From the NCBI GenBank assembly GCA_958295945.1, contig OY282386.1, forward strand, positions 248,001-312,000: a stretch of DNA of 64,000 nt, in the 5' to 3' direction. The DNA is from Candidatus Poribacteria bacterium. GTDB taxonomy: Bacteria > Poribacteria > WGA-4E > WGA-3G. Made by a program: the position numbers and the translations under genes. Each line of letters starts with the position of its first letter. Position 1 is the stretch's first letter. This document shows positions 26,823 through 36,533 of the stretch, piece after piece. The notes under the pieces were generated by a model. It saw only the letters and a program-made list of their open reading frames with translations. It had not been told where the DNA came from and did no database searches.

Positions 26823-27404
26823 ATGGACAAAATGATTGACGATGAAATGTTAGTTGCACAGTTCAAATCAGGTAGTCAAAAGGCTTTTGATGAATTAATG
26901 AAACGTTATGAACGAAGAATATTCGGATATCTTCTTCGTTCTGTCCGAAACTACGAAGATGCCGAAGAGTTAACACTGGAAGTATTCTTCAAAGCATATC
27001 GTGCACTCGGGACGTGGGAACCAAAGGCGAAGTTTTCTACTTGGCTATATACAATTGCCTCGAATCTTTCAATTGATTTCCATCGAGCAAAATCTCGACA
27101 ACCTGTTTACATGTTGGAAGATGAAGATGTAATTGAAAAAAGGTTAATTGCTACAGACATCTCAAGTAATCCTGAAAAGAATCTTGAAGATAAAGAGCGT
27201 GGACGAATTATAAGAGAAGCGGTTGACGAACTCTCAGCAAAGCAAAAGTCAGTGTTTATGCTGGCACGTTATGAAGGCATGCAGATTAAAGAGGTGGCAG
27301 AAACACTCGGCATGGCAGAAGGCACAGTCAAGATACATTTACATCGCGCCATAAAAAAATTACAAACTCTGTTACGACCACTATGGGAAAATAATGAAAT
27401 ATAG
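26823..27404 (+). CDS. ECF-type RNA polymerase sigma factor
   Basis: 193 residues. Region 2 runs from FDELMKRYERRIFGYL to DAEELTLEVFFKAYRAL and binds core and -10. A short acidic linker follows. Region 4 runs over QKSVFMLARYEGMQIKEVAE, then GTVKIHLHRAIKKL, and gives the -35-binding helix-turn-helix. Size is typical for group 4 sigmas. The stop is 11 bp before the anti-sigma gene, and the operon's promoter carries a palindrome over the -10. Confidence 0.93.
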   Translation: MDKMIDDEMLVAQFKSGSQKAFDELMKRYERRIFGYLLRSVRNYEDAEELTLEVFFKAYRALGTWEPKAKFSTWLYTIASNLSIDFHRAKSRQPVYMLEDEDVIEKRLIATDISSNPEKNLEDKERGRIIREAVDELSAKQKSVFMLARYEGMQIKEVAETLGMAEGTVKIHLHRAIKKLQTLLRPLWENNEI

Positions 27405-27415
27405 GAGGTAAGTTG

Positions 27416-28030
27416 ATGGAAAAATGTAAAACTTCTGAAGCACGGGTTATTGATTATGTATATGGGGAGTTAGATCAATCTGAGTCATCTGCTTTTGAGC
27501 AGCATCTCGCCACATGTAGCAAGTGTACTAGAAAGGTATATTCATATAGTCATGTGCTTCATCTCGTTGATGATGCAGAAAGTGAATTTTTACCGGTTGC
27601 GCTTGCCCCACGTAATCTTGAGGCGAAACTCTATAAACGCCTCGCTGACGCACCACCGGAAAAAAATTCTATACTTTCGCGTTTGTCAAACTATTTCTCG
27701 AATCTACTCTTAGTATTGCATGAACAAAAAGTTGCCAGCATCTGTATATTTTCAATTGCGGCAATAGCAGTGGCGTTTTTTGTTGGTAATCCCTTCAGAC
27801 CTACCACTTTAGATATAAACCGAATAAATTCAGCAGATGCACGTATTGAGCAATATAGACATAATGATATTCAGCGTAATTTGGAAGATGTATTGCGAAA
27901 AAAACATCTTCGTCATTCTGATTCTTGGGATACAGTTAGTCAACTCAATCGTGTAAAAGACCAAGCACAAGGCACTGATTGGGCAAATATTGCTAAAAAC
28001 CAATTAAAACGCGTTCACTCAGAATTCTAA
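27416..28030 (+). CDS. Zinc-finger anti-sigma factor, single-pass membrane
   Basis: ATG 27416 has AGGAGG seven bases before it. The 204 residues start with the zinc-binding anti-sigma domain: an acidic helix, then HLATCSKC (H-x3-C-x2-C). One membrane segment follows (about 108-124, ICIFSIAAIAVAFFV). The extracytoplasmic tail of about 80 residues is basic and helical. It should hold the upstream sigma factor until a signal arrives. The cognate pair plus a secreted TPR protein suggests an envelope stress or trafficking regulon. Confidence 0.85.
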   Translation: MEKCKTSEARVIDYVYGELDQSESSAFEQHLATCSKCTRKVYSYSHVLHLVDDAESEFLPVALAPRNLEAKLYKRLADAPPEKNSILSRLSNYFSNLLLVLHEQKVASICIFSIAAIAVAFFVGNPFRPTTLDINRINSADARIEQYRHNDIQRNLEDVLRKKHLRHSDSWDTVSQLNRVKDQAQGTDWANIAKNQLKRVHSEF

Positions 28031-28056
28031 TCTTCTGTTCTCATAAAAGGCATATC

Positions 28057-30027
28057 GTGGAAAAATCAAAAGTATTCTCGTTATACTTCATCACAGTTAC
28101 TTCTATACTGTTATTGTTGTTTGTTTCTTCAACATTTGCACAGCAAGACGACATTTCATCTCTAATCAAAGAACGTAGATATCCTGAAGCTGCTGCTCAG
28201 TTGAAAATACGCTTGAAAACATCAATCGATGTAGACATACGCAGTCAGTCCTACCACCAACTTGGTGAGTTATACTATAACTATACACAGCAATATCCTG
28301 AAGCACTCAAGGCTTATGAGAGAATATTAGGATTGAAGGACAAAGGGATACCGATTGCTGAAATTTATCTTGCATACATTAAGGTCGGAGATGTGTATAG
28401 TCGTATGGGGAATTATGATCGGGCTGTCCAATATTTTCAGGCACTTGTTGACATGGCACCGGAAACACATTTCGTCCATGAGATAGGATTACGAAGAATC
28501 CGAGATATAGAAAATGCATTAAAAAACTTAGAGAATCAGGAAGATGTAATTAAGAACTATAAAGGGACTCATTTAGCTGCAGTCGCACAATTTCAGATTG
28601 CAGAACTTTACCGATCTCATTCACAACTCAATCAACCTGAACTTGCAATTACTGCTTATCAAACACTGCTTCATAACCATCCATACGATAAGTTAGCAGC
28701 TGAAGCACAATGGCGAATTGCTCATATCAGACATACAGTGCTTCATCAAATAACTTTTGCAATTGATGCGTATAAAAAAGTTGTTGAAGCATATCCTACT
28801 ACAAACTTTGCTGCTGAAGCATTGTATCATATCGGCAATCTGCATCGTGACAACTCAGAATTCCAGTTGGCAATTGATGTATATGATACTATAATAGAGA
28901 AATATCCAAACTTCTGGAATATGCATGCTGTATATTACTGGTCTGGCAACTGTCATGAACAGACTCAGAACTACACAGAAGCACATAGAGCATATAAGAT
29001 CTACATGAACATCTACTTGCCAGACCTTGATCCTGTGTATTTTGGACACATTTCAATGTATGATAAGAGTTTATCTGAAGTAACGGAAATACTCACTCAA
29101 AAGATAAAGACACTTTCAGATTTAATCCCAAAACATGAATATGACAAGATCCAAAGGTTTATGCAAGAAGGTAGATACAATGAAGCAGTGAACATTGCCA
29201 AACACCTGATAATAACATATCCAGATACACAATTCTCAAAAAAGGTTTTCACCCAACTACCTTCTTTAAAACACCTTGCTGTGATACAGAACCTTCAAGC
29301 ACATATATTGAATGAAAGAATAAATGCTGCCGAAATAGCGAGGTCTCAGTTACAGATTGCAACCATCTATGAACGTGAACTCCTTAATTATTCAAAAGCA
29401 GTTGAGGCATACAACAAAATAGTAAAGGAACATGCGCAATCACCTTATGCAGCTGAGGCACTATACCGTATTGGTGTAATTTATACTGATATACTGGAAA
29501 AGCCAAACTCAGCCATAAATTCATTCACTACTATCACTAAGAAACATCCAAATACATTGCAGGCGATGATGGCAACATTTCAAGTAGGAGAAATATTTAG
29601 AAAACTGCAACGATATGATGAAGCCATAAAAGCATATCAGACAACAATAGCATATCCTGAAAGAGAGATATACCTATCTGGTGGATACAAAGACAGTTAT
29701 GCTGATAGAGCACAATTCCTGATTGGTAGAGTGCATTTTGAGGATCAACGTTATTCTGATGCACGTATCGCTTTTGAAGAGTTCATAAAAACACGTACTG
29801 ATTCTCCACGATTAGCCGCTGCACTGATTTACTTGGCAGTCATGCATCAGCAAAGTGGAAATGATAAGCAGGCATTAGAGATTTATCAACAAGCAGAAAA
29901 GATTATTAAGAATAATCATATACAAAAGCAAATGGTTGTTGATGAAGCAGGCAACATTGGATTTCAAAGTTCGGATGATGTTATACAATTCCTACAAGAA
30001 CGACAAAAACGAATAAAGTCTGAATAA
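28057..30027 (+). CDS. Secreted TPR-repeat protein of the sigma operon
   Basis: GTG start with AAAAGG upstream. The 656 residues begin with a signal peptide ending around STFAQ, followed by an almost continuous array of tetratricopeptide repeats. Motifs such as A-x-x-x-Y-x-x-I-x-x-x-Y-P and AAEALYHIGNLHRD recur; they split into two arrays by a helical region near 340-400. It resembles YbgF/CpoB or BamD-like periplasmic scaffolds. It follows the anti-sigma gene by 26 bp, so it may be the signal sensor or a regulon member. Confidence 0.8.
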   Translation: MEKSKVFSLYFITVTSILLLLFVSSTFAQQDDISSLIKERRYPEAAAQLKIRLKTSIDVDIRSQSYHQLGELYYNYTQQYPEALKAYERILGLKDKGIPIAEIYLAYIKVGDVYSRMGNYDRAVQYFQALVDMAPETHFVHEIGLRRIRDIENALKNLENQEDVIKNYKGTHLAAVAQFQIAELYRSHSQLNQPELAITAYQTLLHNHPYDKLAAEAQWRIAHIRHTVLHQITFAIDAYKKVVEAYPTTNFAAEALYHIGNLHRDNSEFQLAIDVYDTIIEKYPNFWNMHAVYYWSGNCHEQTQNYTEAHRAYKIYMNIYLPDLDPVYFGHISMYDKSLSEVTEILTQKIKTLSDLIPKHEYDKIQRFMQEGRYNEAVNIAKHLIITYPDTQFSKKVFTQLPSLKHLAVIQNLQAHILNERINAAEIARSQLQIATIYERELLNYSKAVEAYNKIVKEHAQSPYAAEALYRIGVIYTDILEKPNSAINSFTTITKKHPNTLQAMMATFQVGEIFRKLQRYDEAIKAYQTTIAYPEREIYLSGGYKDSYADRAQFLIGRVHFEDQRYSDARIAFEEFIKTRTDSPRLAAALIYLAVMHQQSGNDKQALEIYQQAEKIIKNNHIQKQMVVDEAGNIGFQSSDDVIQFLQERQKRIKSE

Positions 30028-30065
30028 ATACCACACAATAGCATATATATAATCTCGAAAAGCAG

Positions 30066-30102
30066 ATTTAAAACAAGTAAACGCGTTTTGCTTGTTTTAA
30101 AT
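30066..30102 (+). terminator. Terminator-like stem after the TPR gene
   Basis: ATTTAAAACAAG (30066-30077) pairs perfectly with CTTGTTTTAAAT (30091-30102) around a 13-nt loop. A short T-rich stretch follows. The remaining gap up to 30335 is AT-rich with no gene seen. Confidence 0.55.
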
Positions 30103-30335
30103 TATCTTTCTGTTAACCTTGACAGATCAACATCAACACTTCCTTTTTGATTAGATATATTGGAGATTCTTATAGTTGAAAACTGTGCTATGATATGATT
30201 TCATATAGACATCAAGACGGTAAATTGATATAATAATTGAAGACTCTATAGATTTCGTGATAAAGCATGAATATATAGAAAAGACCGCACTTATAGAATT
30301 GAGATAACGTATCTTCATTCCGGAGGAATTGGTAC

Positions 30336-31178
30336 TTGTCAGCAGAAATCCTTAATGGAACCCGTCTTGCACAACGAATACGAAGTGAAATACGGCGGGA
30401 ATTGAAAAAACTTACATTTACTCCTGGACTTGCAGTCGTGCAAGTTGGTGATGATCCCGCATCCACCGTATATATCAGACATAAGCAACGTGATTGCGAG
30501 AAAGTACATTTCCATTCTGAAGTACACCGACTTCCACCCAACATAACACAAAATGCCCTGATTGAAAAAGTAGAAGCGTTAAATCAACAGAAGGACATTC
30601 ACGGCATCTTAGTGCAAATGCCCTTACCGGATACTCTTGATGAACAGACTATCATAGATGCAATCTCACCAGATAAGGATGCTGATGGATTAACTCCTCT
30701 TAACTTAGGAAACCTATTCATAAATAGAGAATGTATTACACCCTGTACTCCAACAGGAATTATTCGTCTAATTGAACTGTCCGGTGAAAAACTTGAAGGG
30801 AAACATGCTGTCTGTGTTGGCAGGAGTCATCTTGTAGGGAAACCCATCGGTATAATGCTTCTAAATCGAAATGCAACCGTTACATACTGTCATTCACGAA
30901 CAAAGAATCTTGCAGAGATCTCTCGTCAAGCGGATATCCTTGTTGCTGCTGTTGGTCACGCGGAATTTATCACAGGTGATATGGTAAAAAGAGATGCGAT
31001 CGTTATTGATGTTGGTATAAATTCAATTGACGATCGTCTTATTGGGGATGTCAAATTTGATGAAGTCAAAGAAATTGCCGGGTATATTACACCAGTACCG
31101 GGAGGAGTTGGACCATTGACACGCGCAATGTTATTACAGAATACAATGACTTTAGCCAGTAGGCAGATAAAAAACTAA
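30336..31178 (+). CDS. folD: Bifunctional methylene-THF dehydrogenase / methenyl-THF cyclohydrolase
   Basis: TTG start supported by GGAGGA eight bases before. 280 residues of standard length. The catalytic YIRHK gives Y46 and K50, the substrate loop is DGLTPLN, and the nucleotide-binding site is VGRSHLVGKPIG. The C-terminal TPVPGGVGPLTRAMLL is diagnostic. It interconverts folate one-carbon units in the cytosol. It stands alone, followed by an SDR gene 72 bp later. Confidence 0.95.
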   Translation: MSAEILNGTRLAQRIRSEIRRELKKLTFTPGLAVVQVGDDPASTVYIRHKQRDCEKVHFHSEVHRLPPNITQNALIEKVEALNQQKDIHGILVQMPLPDTLDEQTIIDAISPDKDADGLTPLNLGNLFINRECITPCTPTGIIRLIELSGEKLEGKHAVCVGRSHLVGKPIGIMLLNRNATVTYCHSRTKNLAEISRQADILVAAVGHAEFITGDMVKRDAIVIDVGINSIDDRLIGDVKFDEVKEIAGYITPVPGGVGPLTRAMLLQNTMTLASRQIKN

Positions 31179-31250
31179 AAGTATTCTGTATGGAATTGTA
31201 TCTTAGAGATATTTGAATACACAAACAGAATAGAAAGTTGGAGGTATTTT

Positions 31251-32015
31251 ATGGCATTTCCTGGATTTGAATTGAACGATAAAGTGATGTTAATTACCGG
31301 TTCTGGTAAAGGTATTGGTAGAGGAATCGCCCTTGCTGCTGCTCAGATGGGTGCTAAAATCATCTTGAACAGTCGAACCAAATCTGACCTTGAAGAAGTA
31401 GCGGATGAAATTCGCACTAATGGTGGTGAAGCAGAATCTGTCGTCTTTGATGTCAGTGATTTGAAAGAAATTGAAGTGGGTGCTAAAACTGCATTGGATG
31501 TCTGGGGAAGAATTGATGTCCTTGTTAATAATGCAGGCACAAATCGTCCGAAACCTGCTCTGGAACTGACTGAAGAAGATTGGGATGCAATTTACGATCT
31601 CAACCTGAAAGGGTTATTCTTTTTGACCCAAACACTTGTCAAACCGATGATTGAACGTGAAAGTGGAAAAATAATCAATATCTCCTCAACTATGGGTTTA
31701 GTTGGAGGACCATTACGTACAGCATATTCTGGTAGTAAAGGAGGTGTAGTACTATTAACAAAAGGTCTAGCAGTAGAATGGGCACCACACAACGTCACCG
31801 TCAACGCGGTAGCACCAGCGTTCACACGTACTCCGTTGGCAGATGTGCTGCTACAACGCAAAGAATTTTATGAGGATGTTGTCCGGCGTATTCCAATGGG
31901 ACGCGTTGGAGAAGTTGATGAAGTTGTTGGGGCAGTCCTGTTCTTAGCATCAGATGCTGCAAATTGGGTTACAGGACAAACGATAGCAGTTGATGGTGGT
32001 TGGGTAGCATGGTAA
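31251..32015 (+). CDS. Short-chain dehydrogenase/reductase (gluconate/deoxygluconate dehydrogenase-like)
   Basis: 254 residues of the classical SDR type. The dinucleotide motif TGSGKGIG lies at 16-23, followed by NNAG, the serine in INISSTMG, and YSGSKGG with the catalytic Tyr and Lys. It ends DGGWVAW. SDRs of this form oxidise sugar acids or polyols. GGAGG precedes the ATG. Confidence 0.9.
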   Translation: MAFPGFELNDKVMLITGSGKGIGRGIALAAAQMGAKIILNSRTKSDLEEVADEIRTNGGEAESVVFDVSDLKEIEVGAKTALDVWGRIDVLVNNAGTNRPKPALELTEEDWDAIYDLNLKGLFFLTQTLVKPMIERESGKIINISSTMGLVGGPLRTAYSGSKGGVVLLTKGLAVEWAPHNVTVNAVAPAFTRTPLADVLLQRKEFYEDVVRRIPMGRVGEVDEVVGAVLFLASDAANWVTGQTIAVDGGWVAW

Positions 32016-32044
32016 AATTGAAATACCAATATGCCATAACAAAT

Positions 32045-32068
32045 CCTACAAAAACCAGTTTTTGTAGG
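32045..32068 (+). terminator. Perfect palindromic hairpin after the SDR gene
   Basis: CCTACAAAAAC (32045-32055), CA, GTTTTTGTAGG (32058-32068). It sits between the SDR and protease genes; T-rich sequence follows. Confidence 0.5.
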
Positions 32069-32166
32069 GTATAATTTTGATTTGATATTATTTTAAGAGA
32101 TCCAAATTCAATAATATCATTATTTTAGTTCTATAATACAGAGAAAAAACTCTAGGGAGAAATATA

Positions 32167-34161
32167 GTGAAACGTTTTTTTGTTTTAGCAGGAATTGCAA
32201 TGTTAATCCTCTTCCAGATGGCGTGTTCATCTGATGAAGAACAAGCACAGATTGAGAATCCTGCTGTTATTGATGTAACAGATGGTTCTACTGCTGCTCC
32301 AATTGTTGGTGAAGTAGAACTCGAAAGTATGTATGAAGATGAGGTCCGTAGACTTGCAACCAAAACCCCCATAGAAATCATCACTGCCATTGAAGGTACA
32401 AGTAAGGTGATTGTAGAAGCAGAATTCCGTAGAGTCCAATCCTCTAGATATGGATTTCCACTCTATGAATGTGTTTTGACTGATGAAGCAGTGACCGCAA
32501 TGGGTGGACTTGCAAAAGGCATGTCAGGCAGTCCAGTGGGAACATCTGGACGCGTTTTCGGCGCGCTTGCTTATGGTGATGAATGGGCAGCTGCTCCACA
32601 TCGGTTCTGGGTAACTCCTATAGATGCAATGGAAGCTACTCTGGATCACCCCACATTTGGCGAATTCCTGAATCCACCCGCCGCGCCCGGTGCCGTCTTC
32701 AATTCCACCTATACTGCAGTGAAAACACCAATTACGATTTCTGGAATTGGCCCAGATAGATTACAACAACTCTCTTCACACCTTGGCGATACACGTTTCC
32801 ATAATGTTGAATTCTTTTCCAGCATCGGTGGAGCCCCCGGAGCACCTCCGGCGAATGCATCGCCTAACCTTTCAGCAGGGGACATGATCGGTGTTGCTAT
32901 CGTAACCGGTGATGTTGTTAACAGTACGGCCTTTGGAACAGTGACACAGGTTTATGGTGATAAATTTGTTGCATTCGGTCATGATATGTTCCGTGACGGT
33001 CTGGTTTCAATGCCGGTATACAGAGCAGTCGTGGATGGCATCGTCCCTAATTCAAAAGCAGCATATAAATCTGCAACTGCTTACGGAAATCCAATCGGCA
33101 CAATAACGAAAGACCTCAGATCTGGAATTGTTGGCGAGCTTGGTAAATTACCACCAATGATTCCTGTAACAGTTACTTATCAACCTGTCAATAGTCCAAG
33201 ACCAATTCAAACACACCACAAAGTGGCTTATGGACAAGAATGGGCAATTTCAATTGTCGCTGCTTCAACTTTAGATGCAATTCGCAGTGAGGTGAGTGCG
33301 GGAACAATTGAGGCTAACGTTGCAATTAAGTTTAAAGAAACCAACAACGGTTATACAGAATCTTTTAGGACCATTTCACCAGACCCGTATAAAGCTGTCC
33401 TGGCAAACATGGATGTAATTGTTCAGTCATTTACTGATATTCTTAAAAATGGTGCGGGAAGAGCAACTATTGATGAAATCCACATCTCTATGGCAGATCT
33501 TCCATTTATTCTTCACTCAGAAATTAGAGATATACATGTCGTCGGTGAAGTCAAGCAAGGTGAAGTTGCCACATTCGTTCTTGAAATGCTTCCACACTGG
33601 AGTGCTGCAGGTAAGAATCGCAAAATGTATAGAGAAGTTAAACTTCAGGTGCCTGAGAATTTCGTTACTGGGCCAGCGAGTTTATCAATAGCCGCTGCAA
33701 CTGAATATGGCTCTAATCTGTTCAGTAATCCATCCACCCCAGCCCCAGAAAATTTGGATGAACTGATTGGACAACTGAAGGATGGCCAGTATGATAAAGG
33801 ATTAGTCCTCGTAACGCTTGCTACATTGGAGGAGGAGGAGCCTGAACAAATAGATCCTGCTTTAGAGGCATTTTTCGAAGAGTTCTTTGAAACACTTTTC
33901 GCAGACTTATTTGATATGCCACCTGAAGATGGGGAAACCCCGCCTGAAGATGGTGAAATAATTGATGTAATCGATGAAGAAGAAATGATGGAGGACTTGG
34001 TTCCAACACCACGTCCAATACCCATTACAGGTACAGCATTGATTGTTCCCCGTTATATTGTAACTGGAGAGTCAGCGATTGAAATAGAAGTTTTACCAAT
34101 TGTGGTTGAAACTGAAGAAACAGTTGAAACTGAAGAAACAGTTGAAGATGTTGTGGAATAA
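32167..34161 (+). CDS. SpoIVB-type (S55) serine peptidase-like exported protein
   Basis: GTG start with GGGAG upstream; 664 residues. The N-terminus is a signal sequence with a Cys at 20 (QMAC), possibly a lipoprotein site although it fits the lipobox poorly. The S55 core contains GMSGSP at 118-123 with the nucleophilic serine, followed by VFGALAYGDE and HRFWVTPIDAM as in SpoIVB. No PDZ domain is seen. The C-terminal 150 residues are very acidic with E-E repeats and end in repeated VETEET. Family members are regulatory or envelope-processing proteases. Confidence 0.78.
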   Translation: MKRFFVLAGIAMLILFQMACSSDEEQAQIENPAVIDVTDGSTAAPIVGEVELESMYEDEVRRLATKTPIEIITAIEGTSKVIVEAEFRRVQSSRYGFPLYECVLTDEAVTAMGGLAKGMSGSPVGTSGRVFGALAYGDEWAAAPHRFWVTPIDAMEATLDHPTFGEFLNPPAAPGAVFNSTYTAVKTPITISGIGPDRLQQLSSHLGDTRFHNVEFFSSIGGAPGAPPANASPNLSAGDMIGVAIVTGDVVNSTAFGTVTQVYGDKFVAFGHDMFRDGLVSMPVYRAVVDGIVPNSKAAYKSATAYGNPIGTITKDLRSGIVGELGKLPPMIPVTVTYQPVNSPRPIQTHHKVAYGQEWAISIVAASTLDAIRSEVSAGTIEANVAIKFKETNNGYTESFRTISPDPYKAVLANMDVIVQSFTDILKNGAGRATIDEIHISMADLPFILHSEIRDIHVVGEVKQGEVATFVLEMLPHWSAAGKNRKMYREVKLQVPENFVTGPASLSIAAATEYGSNLFSNPSTPAPENLDELIGQLKDGQYDKGLVLVTLATLEEEEPEQIDPALEAFFEEFFETLFADLFDMPPEDGETPPEDGEIIDVIDEEEMMEDLVPTPRPIPITGTALIVPRYIVTGESAIEIEVLPIVVETEETVETEETVEDVVE

Positions 34162-34175
34162 TCCTTATCAAAGCC

Positions 34176-34215
34176 TGAAAGTATGGACAGACTCACAAAA
34201 CTGTCCATACTTTCA
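34176..34215. terminator. Bidirectional terminator, 15-bp perfect stem
   Basis: TGAAAGTATGGACAG (34176-34190) pairs perfectly with CTGTCCATACTTTCA (34201-34215) over a 10-nt loop. It lies between the convergent protease and Gfo/Idh/MocA genes. Confidence 0.85.
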
Positions 34216-34243
34216 TTTGATTTCCTTTAAGATAATATTCAAT

Positions 34244-35335
34244 CTAATCACATTTTACAGCAGATCTCTTGGCATAGCATTCGACAATATTGATTATCAA
34301 TTCAATGTCTTTCCGAGCTGATTTGAGTGGAGTATAGCAGTTTACACCTTCAGTAATACATGCATGAAAATGTCGTAACTCTTTGACAAACGCACTTTCC
34401 CATTCAATTGCGGGATTTTTTGTGTAGGAGATTCCCTCTGCATCTATTCCCTGAATCGTCACTTCCGATAAAATACCGCGTGAAAAACCTGTAGGATACG
34501 AAACCAGTACACGTTTTTCTCCCCCATAAATCTCTAATGTTTCCTTAAAATCCCATAGTTCAGGTAAGTCTACCCATGTAGCAATGCAACGTGCGCCGTT
34601 AGGATAAGCAAATACTATATTTACGCCACCACCATCTGCCCAAACTTCTGCACTTATCACTTCACTTGGTGATCCCAACATAACACGTAAACTGTATATG
34701 TCGTGAATCATGCTACCTGACAATAGATAAAATGCACGTTCTACTTGTGGTGGAACATCTCCGATAGCATCTTTCCGTGCAGCTGCCCGTGCTGACTGAG
34801 CAGGTGCGAATGCGTCTGGCGGTACATCGTCAAAACGTTCAACGTCAAATTGACTTAAATGCAAGCTATTGTTTGGATGTAGATGATTAATCTGGACAAA
34901 TCGGAATTCATCCATCGTATCTACTTCAAGCTTTGCAAGTTGAAATGCAGGATCATGCACCTTCATATATCCTGCTTGTGCTACGGTACCAGACTTCCGT
35001 TGTGCATCAAGCATCGCATCAATCTCTTGTAGCGAAAAGCATACAGGTTTTTCAATGAAAACATGCTTACCTGCTTCAAATGATGCAAGTGCTACTTCTG
35101 TTTTAGGATCTCCATGACATAACAATACAGCATCAACATCTGTTTCTAATAACTTCTTATAGTCCGTAACGAATTGTGGTATATCAAATCGATTTGCAGC
35201 TGCTTCTACTGCACCACGTGACAAATCACATACGATTGTTACTTCATACTCTTTGTGTAAATGCTTTAGGTTAGGCAAATGTTGGACTTGCGCAACTGCA
35301 CCACACCCGACAACACCTATCTTTATCTGATTCAT
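34244..35335 (-). CDS. Gfo/Idh/MocA family NAD(P)-dependent oxidoreductase, copy 1
   Basis: 363 residues with AGGAGGGG before the ATG. The Rossmann motif is GVVGCGAVAQVQHLP. The catalytic EKP is in VFIEKPVC, followed by the C-terminal beta-sheet domain with IHDIYSLR. These enzymes oxidise sugars, inositols or trans-dihydrodiols; the substrate is not clear. A second, quite different member lies at 38.5-39.5 kb. Confidence 0.88.
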   Translation of the reverse strand: MNQIKIGVVGCGAVAQVQHLPNLKHLHKEYEVTIVCDLSRGAVEAAANRFDIPQFVTDYKKLLETDVDAVLLCHGDPKTEVALASFEAGKHVFIEKPVCFSLQEIDAMLDAQRKSGTVAQAGYMKVHDPAFQLAKLEVDTMDEFRFVQINHLHPNNSLHLSQFDVERFDDVPPDAFAPAQSARAAARKDAIGDVPPQVERAFYLLSGSMIHDIYSLRVMLGSPSEVISAEVWADGGGVNIVFAYPNGARCIATWVDLPELWDFKETLEIYGGEKRVLVSYPTGFSRGILSEVTIQGIDAEGISYTKNPAIEWESAFVKELRHFHACITEGVNCYTPLKSARKDIELIINIVECYAKRSAVKCD

Positions 35336-35434
35336 TAGTAACCCCTCCTGATCTAATTTACCCTATAACCTATCGTATCATATCCATATTTTTGATGCAC
35401 TTCATTTTCAAGCAATAGCATTTATCATATATAC

Positions 35435-35678
35435 AAATGTGTAGAGTTTTTGGCAAAATATTCCAGTCACCATTGTAGTGCGGGGTCTCCGTGCCCCGTT
35501 ATATTTCCTCTAAACAATTGCGGGGCACGGAGACCTGGGAATCATGGCGAATACTAAACGCGTATTCGTCTAAGCGCATTCATACCCGGGGAACGCCTAT
35601 AGGCGTTCATACCGTTGATTACTTGATTTAACATTTCAATCAATGGATAGAAGTTAGTGCCAAAAACTTTACATACCT
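35435..35678. mobile_element. TIR element B (244 bp, non-coding, MITE-like)
   Basis: The ends are GTGTAGAGTTTTTGGC... at 35435-35456 and GTGCCAAAAACTTTACATAC at 35657-35678, degraded copies of the element A ends. It has no gene. Inside is hairpin module H (GGTCTCCGTGCCCCG 35484-35498 / CGGGGCACGGAGACC 35521-35535, 15 pairs), the inverted ATGAATGCGC block and a GGCGTTCATACC palindrome. No clear target duplication remains. Its right end is 16 bp from the -35 of the truA promoter. The flanking gap 35336-35434 is featureless. Confidence 0.7.
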
Positions 35679-35694
35679 CAATACAGGAATTCAT

Positions 35695-35722
35695 TTGACA
35701 CCTAAACATAGACTGTGATAAT
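35695..35722 (+). promoter_or_regulatory. Sigma70-type promoter of truA
   Basis: TTGACA (35695-35700), 16-bp spacer, extended -10 TGTGATAAT ending 35722. The predicted transcript start near 35729 lies after an upstream in-frame ATG (35726), supporting translation from 35762. It sits 16 bp after element B. Confidence 0.6.
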
Positions 35723-35761
35723 CTTATGTATCTGGATATAAAACTGTTTCAATGTGGCAGA

Positions 35762-36517
35762 ATGAGAAATATCAAACTTGTACTTGAGTATGATGGCACT
35801 AATTATCACGGATGGCAGAAGCAACCGAAACTTCCTACAATTCAGGGAAAGGTTGAGGATGCATTGATTCAGCTTACGAAAACTCCGATTCAGATTATTG
35901 GTGCTGGTAGGACAGATACAGGGGTGCACGCAGAAGGACAAGTCGCAAACTTCTTGACTGAATTGACAATTCCAACGATAGCCTTTCAGAAAGGTCTTAA
36001 CACCTTTTTGCCACGAGACATTGTTGTTTCAAATGTTGATGAAGTGTCATCAGATTTTCATGCAAGATTTAGTGCGAAGAGTAGACGATATAGGTATACT
36101 ATTTTGAACAGAGACTATCCATCAGCACTGAGACGGAATGCAGCATATTTATATGTTACTCCAATTGATGTTGACTCACTTGATGCTATTTGTCGTTGCC
36201 TGAATGGTAAATTGGATTTTTCTTCCTTTCAAAAAACTGGTAGCGATAGATTGAATCCTATGTGTGAGATTTTAGAGGCAAGTTGCTATAGAAAAGATGA
36301 CTATGTCTTTTTTGAAATAGAAGCGGATTCGTTTTTGCGAGGAATGGTTCGTGCGATTGTTGGCACAGCCTTGAAATGCATGAAGAAAGCGAATAAAAAT
36401 ATAGATGCAGCATGTAAGATGTTCCATGATATTATGGAGTTGAGGGATAGATCAATGGCAGGTCCATCTGCACCGGCTCACGGATTGTCACTTATCAGCG
36501 TTAAATATAACGAATAA
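35762..36517 (+). CDS. truA: tRNA pseudouridine(38-40) synthase
   Basis: Isomerises uridines in the tRNA anticodon arm. The start at 35762 is chosen because the product begins RNIKLVLEYDGTNYHGWQ, the usual TruA N-terminus, and because the promoter places the transcript start near 35729. The 251 residues include the catalytic aspartate in GAGRTDTGVHA (D52) and FHARFSAKSRRYRY. It is followed 16 bp later by an HD-domain gene, with no clear functional link. Confidence 0.94.
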   Translation: MRNIKLVLEYDGTNYHGWQKQPKLPTIQGKVEDALIQLTKTPIQIIGAGRTDTGVHAEGQVANFLTELTIPTIAFQKGLNTFLPRDIVVSNVDEVSSDFHARFSAKSRRYRYTILNRDYPSALRRNAAYLYVTPIDVDSLDAICRCLNGKLDFSSFQKTGSDRLNPMCEILEASCYRKDDYVFFEIEADSFLRGMVRAIVGTALKCMKKANKNIDAACKMFHDIMELRDRSMAGPSAPAHGLSLISVKYNE

Positions 36518-36533
36518 TTGAAACGAGGTATTT

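Noticed and set aside
35435-35678. Target duplication for element B.
   Set aside because: Flanking bases do not form a clear 8-9-bp repeat; the ends are older and more divergent.
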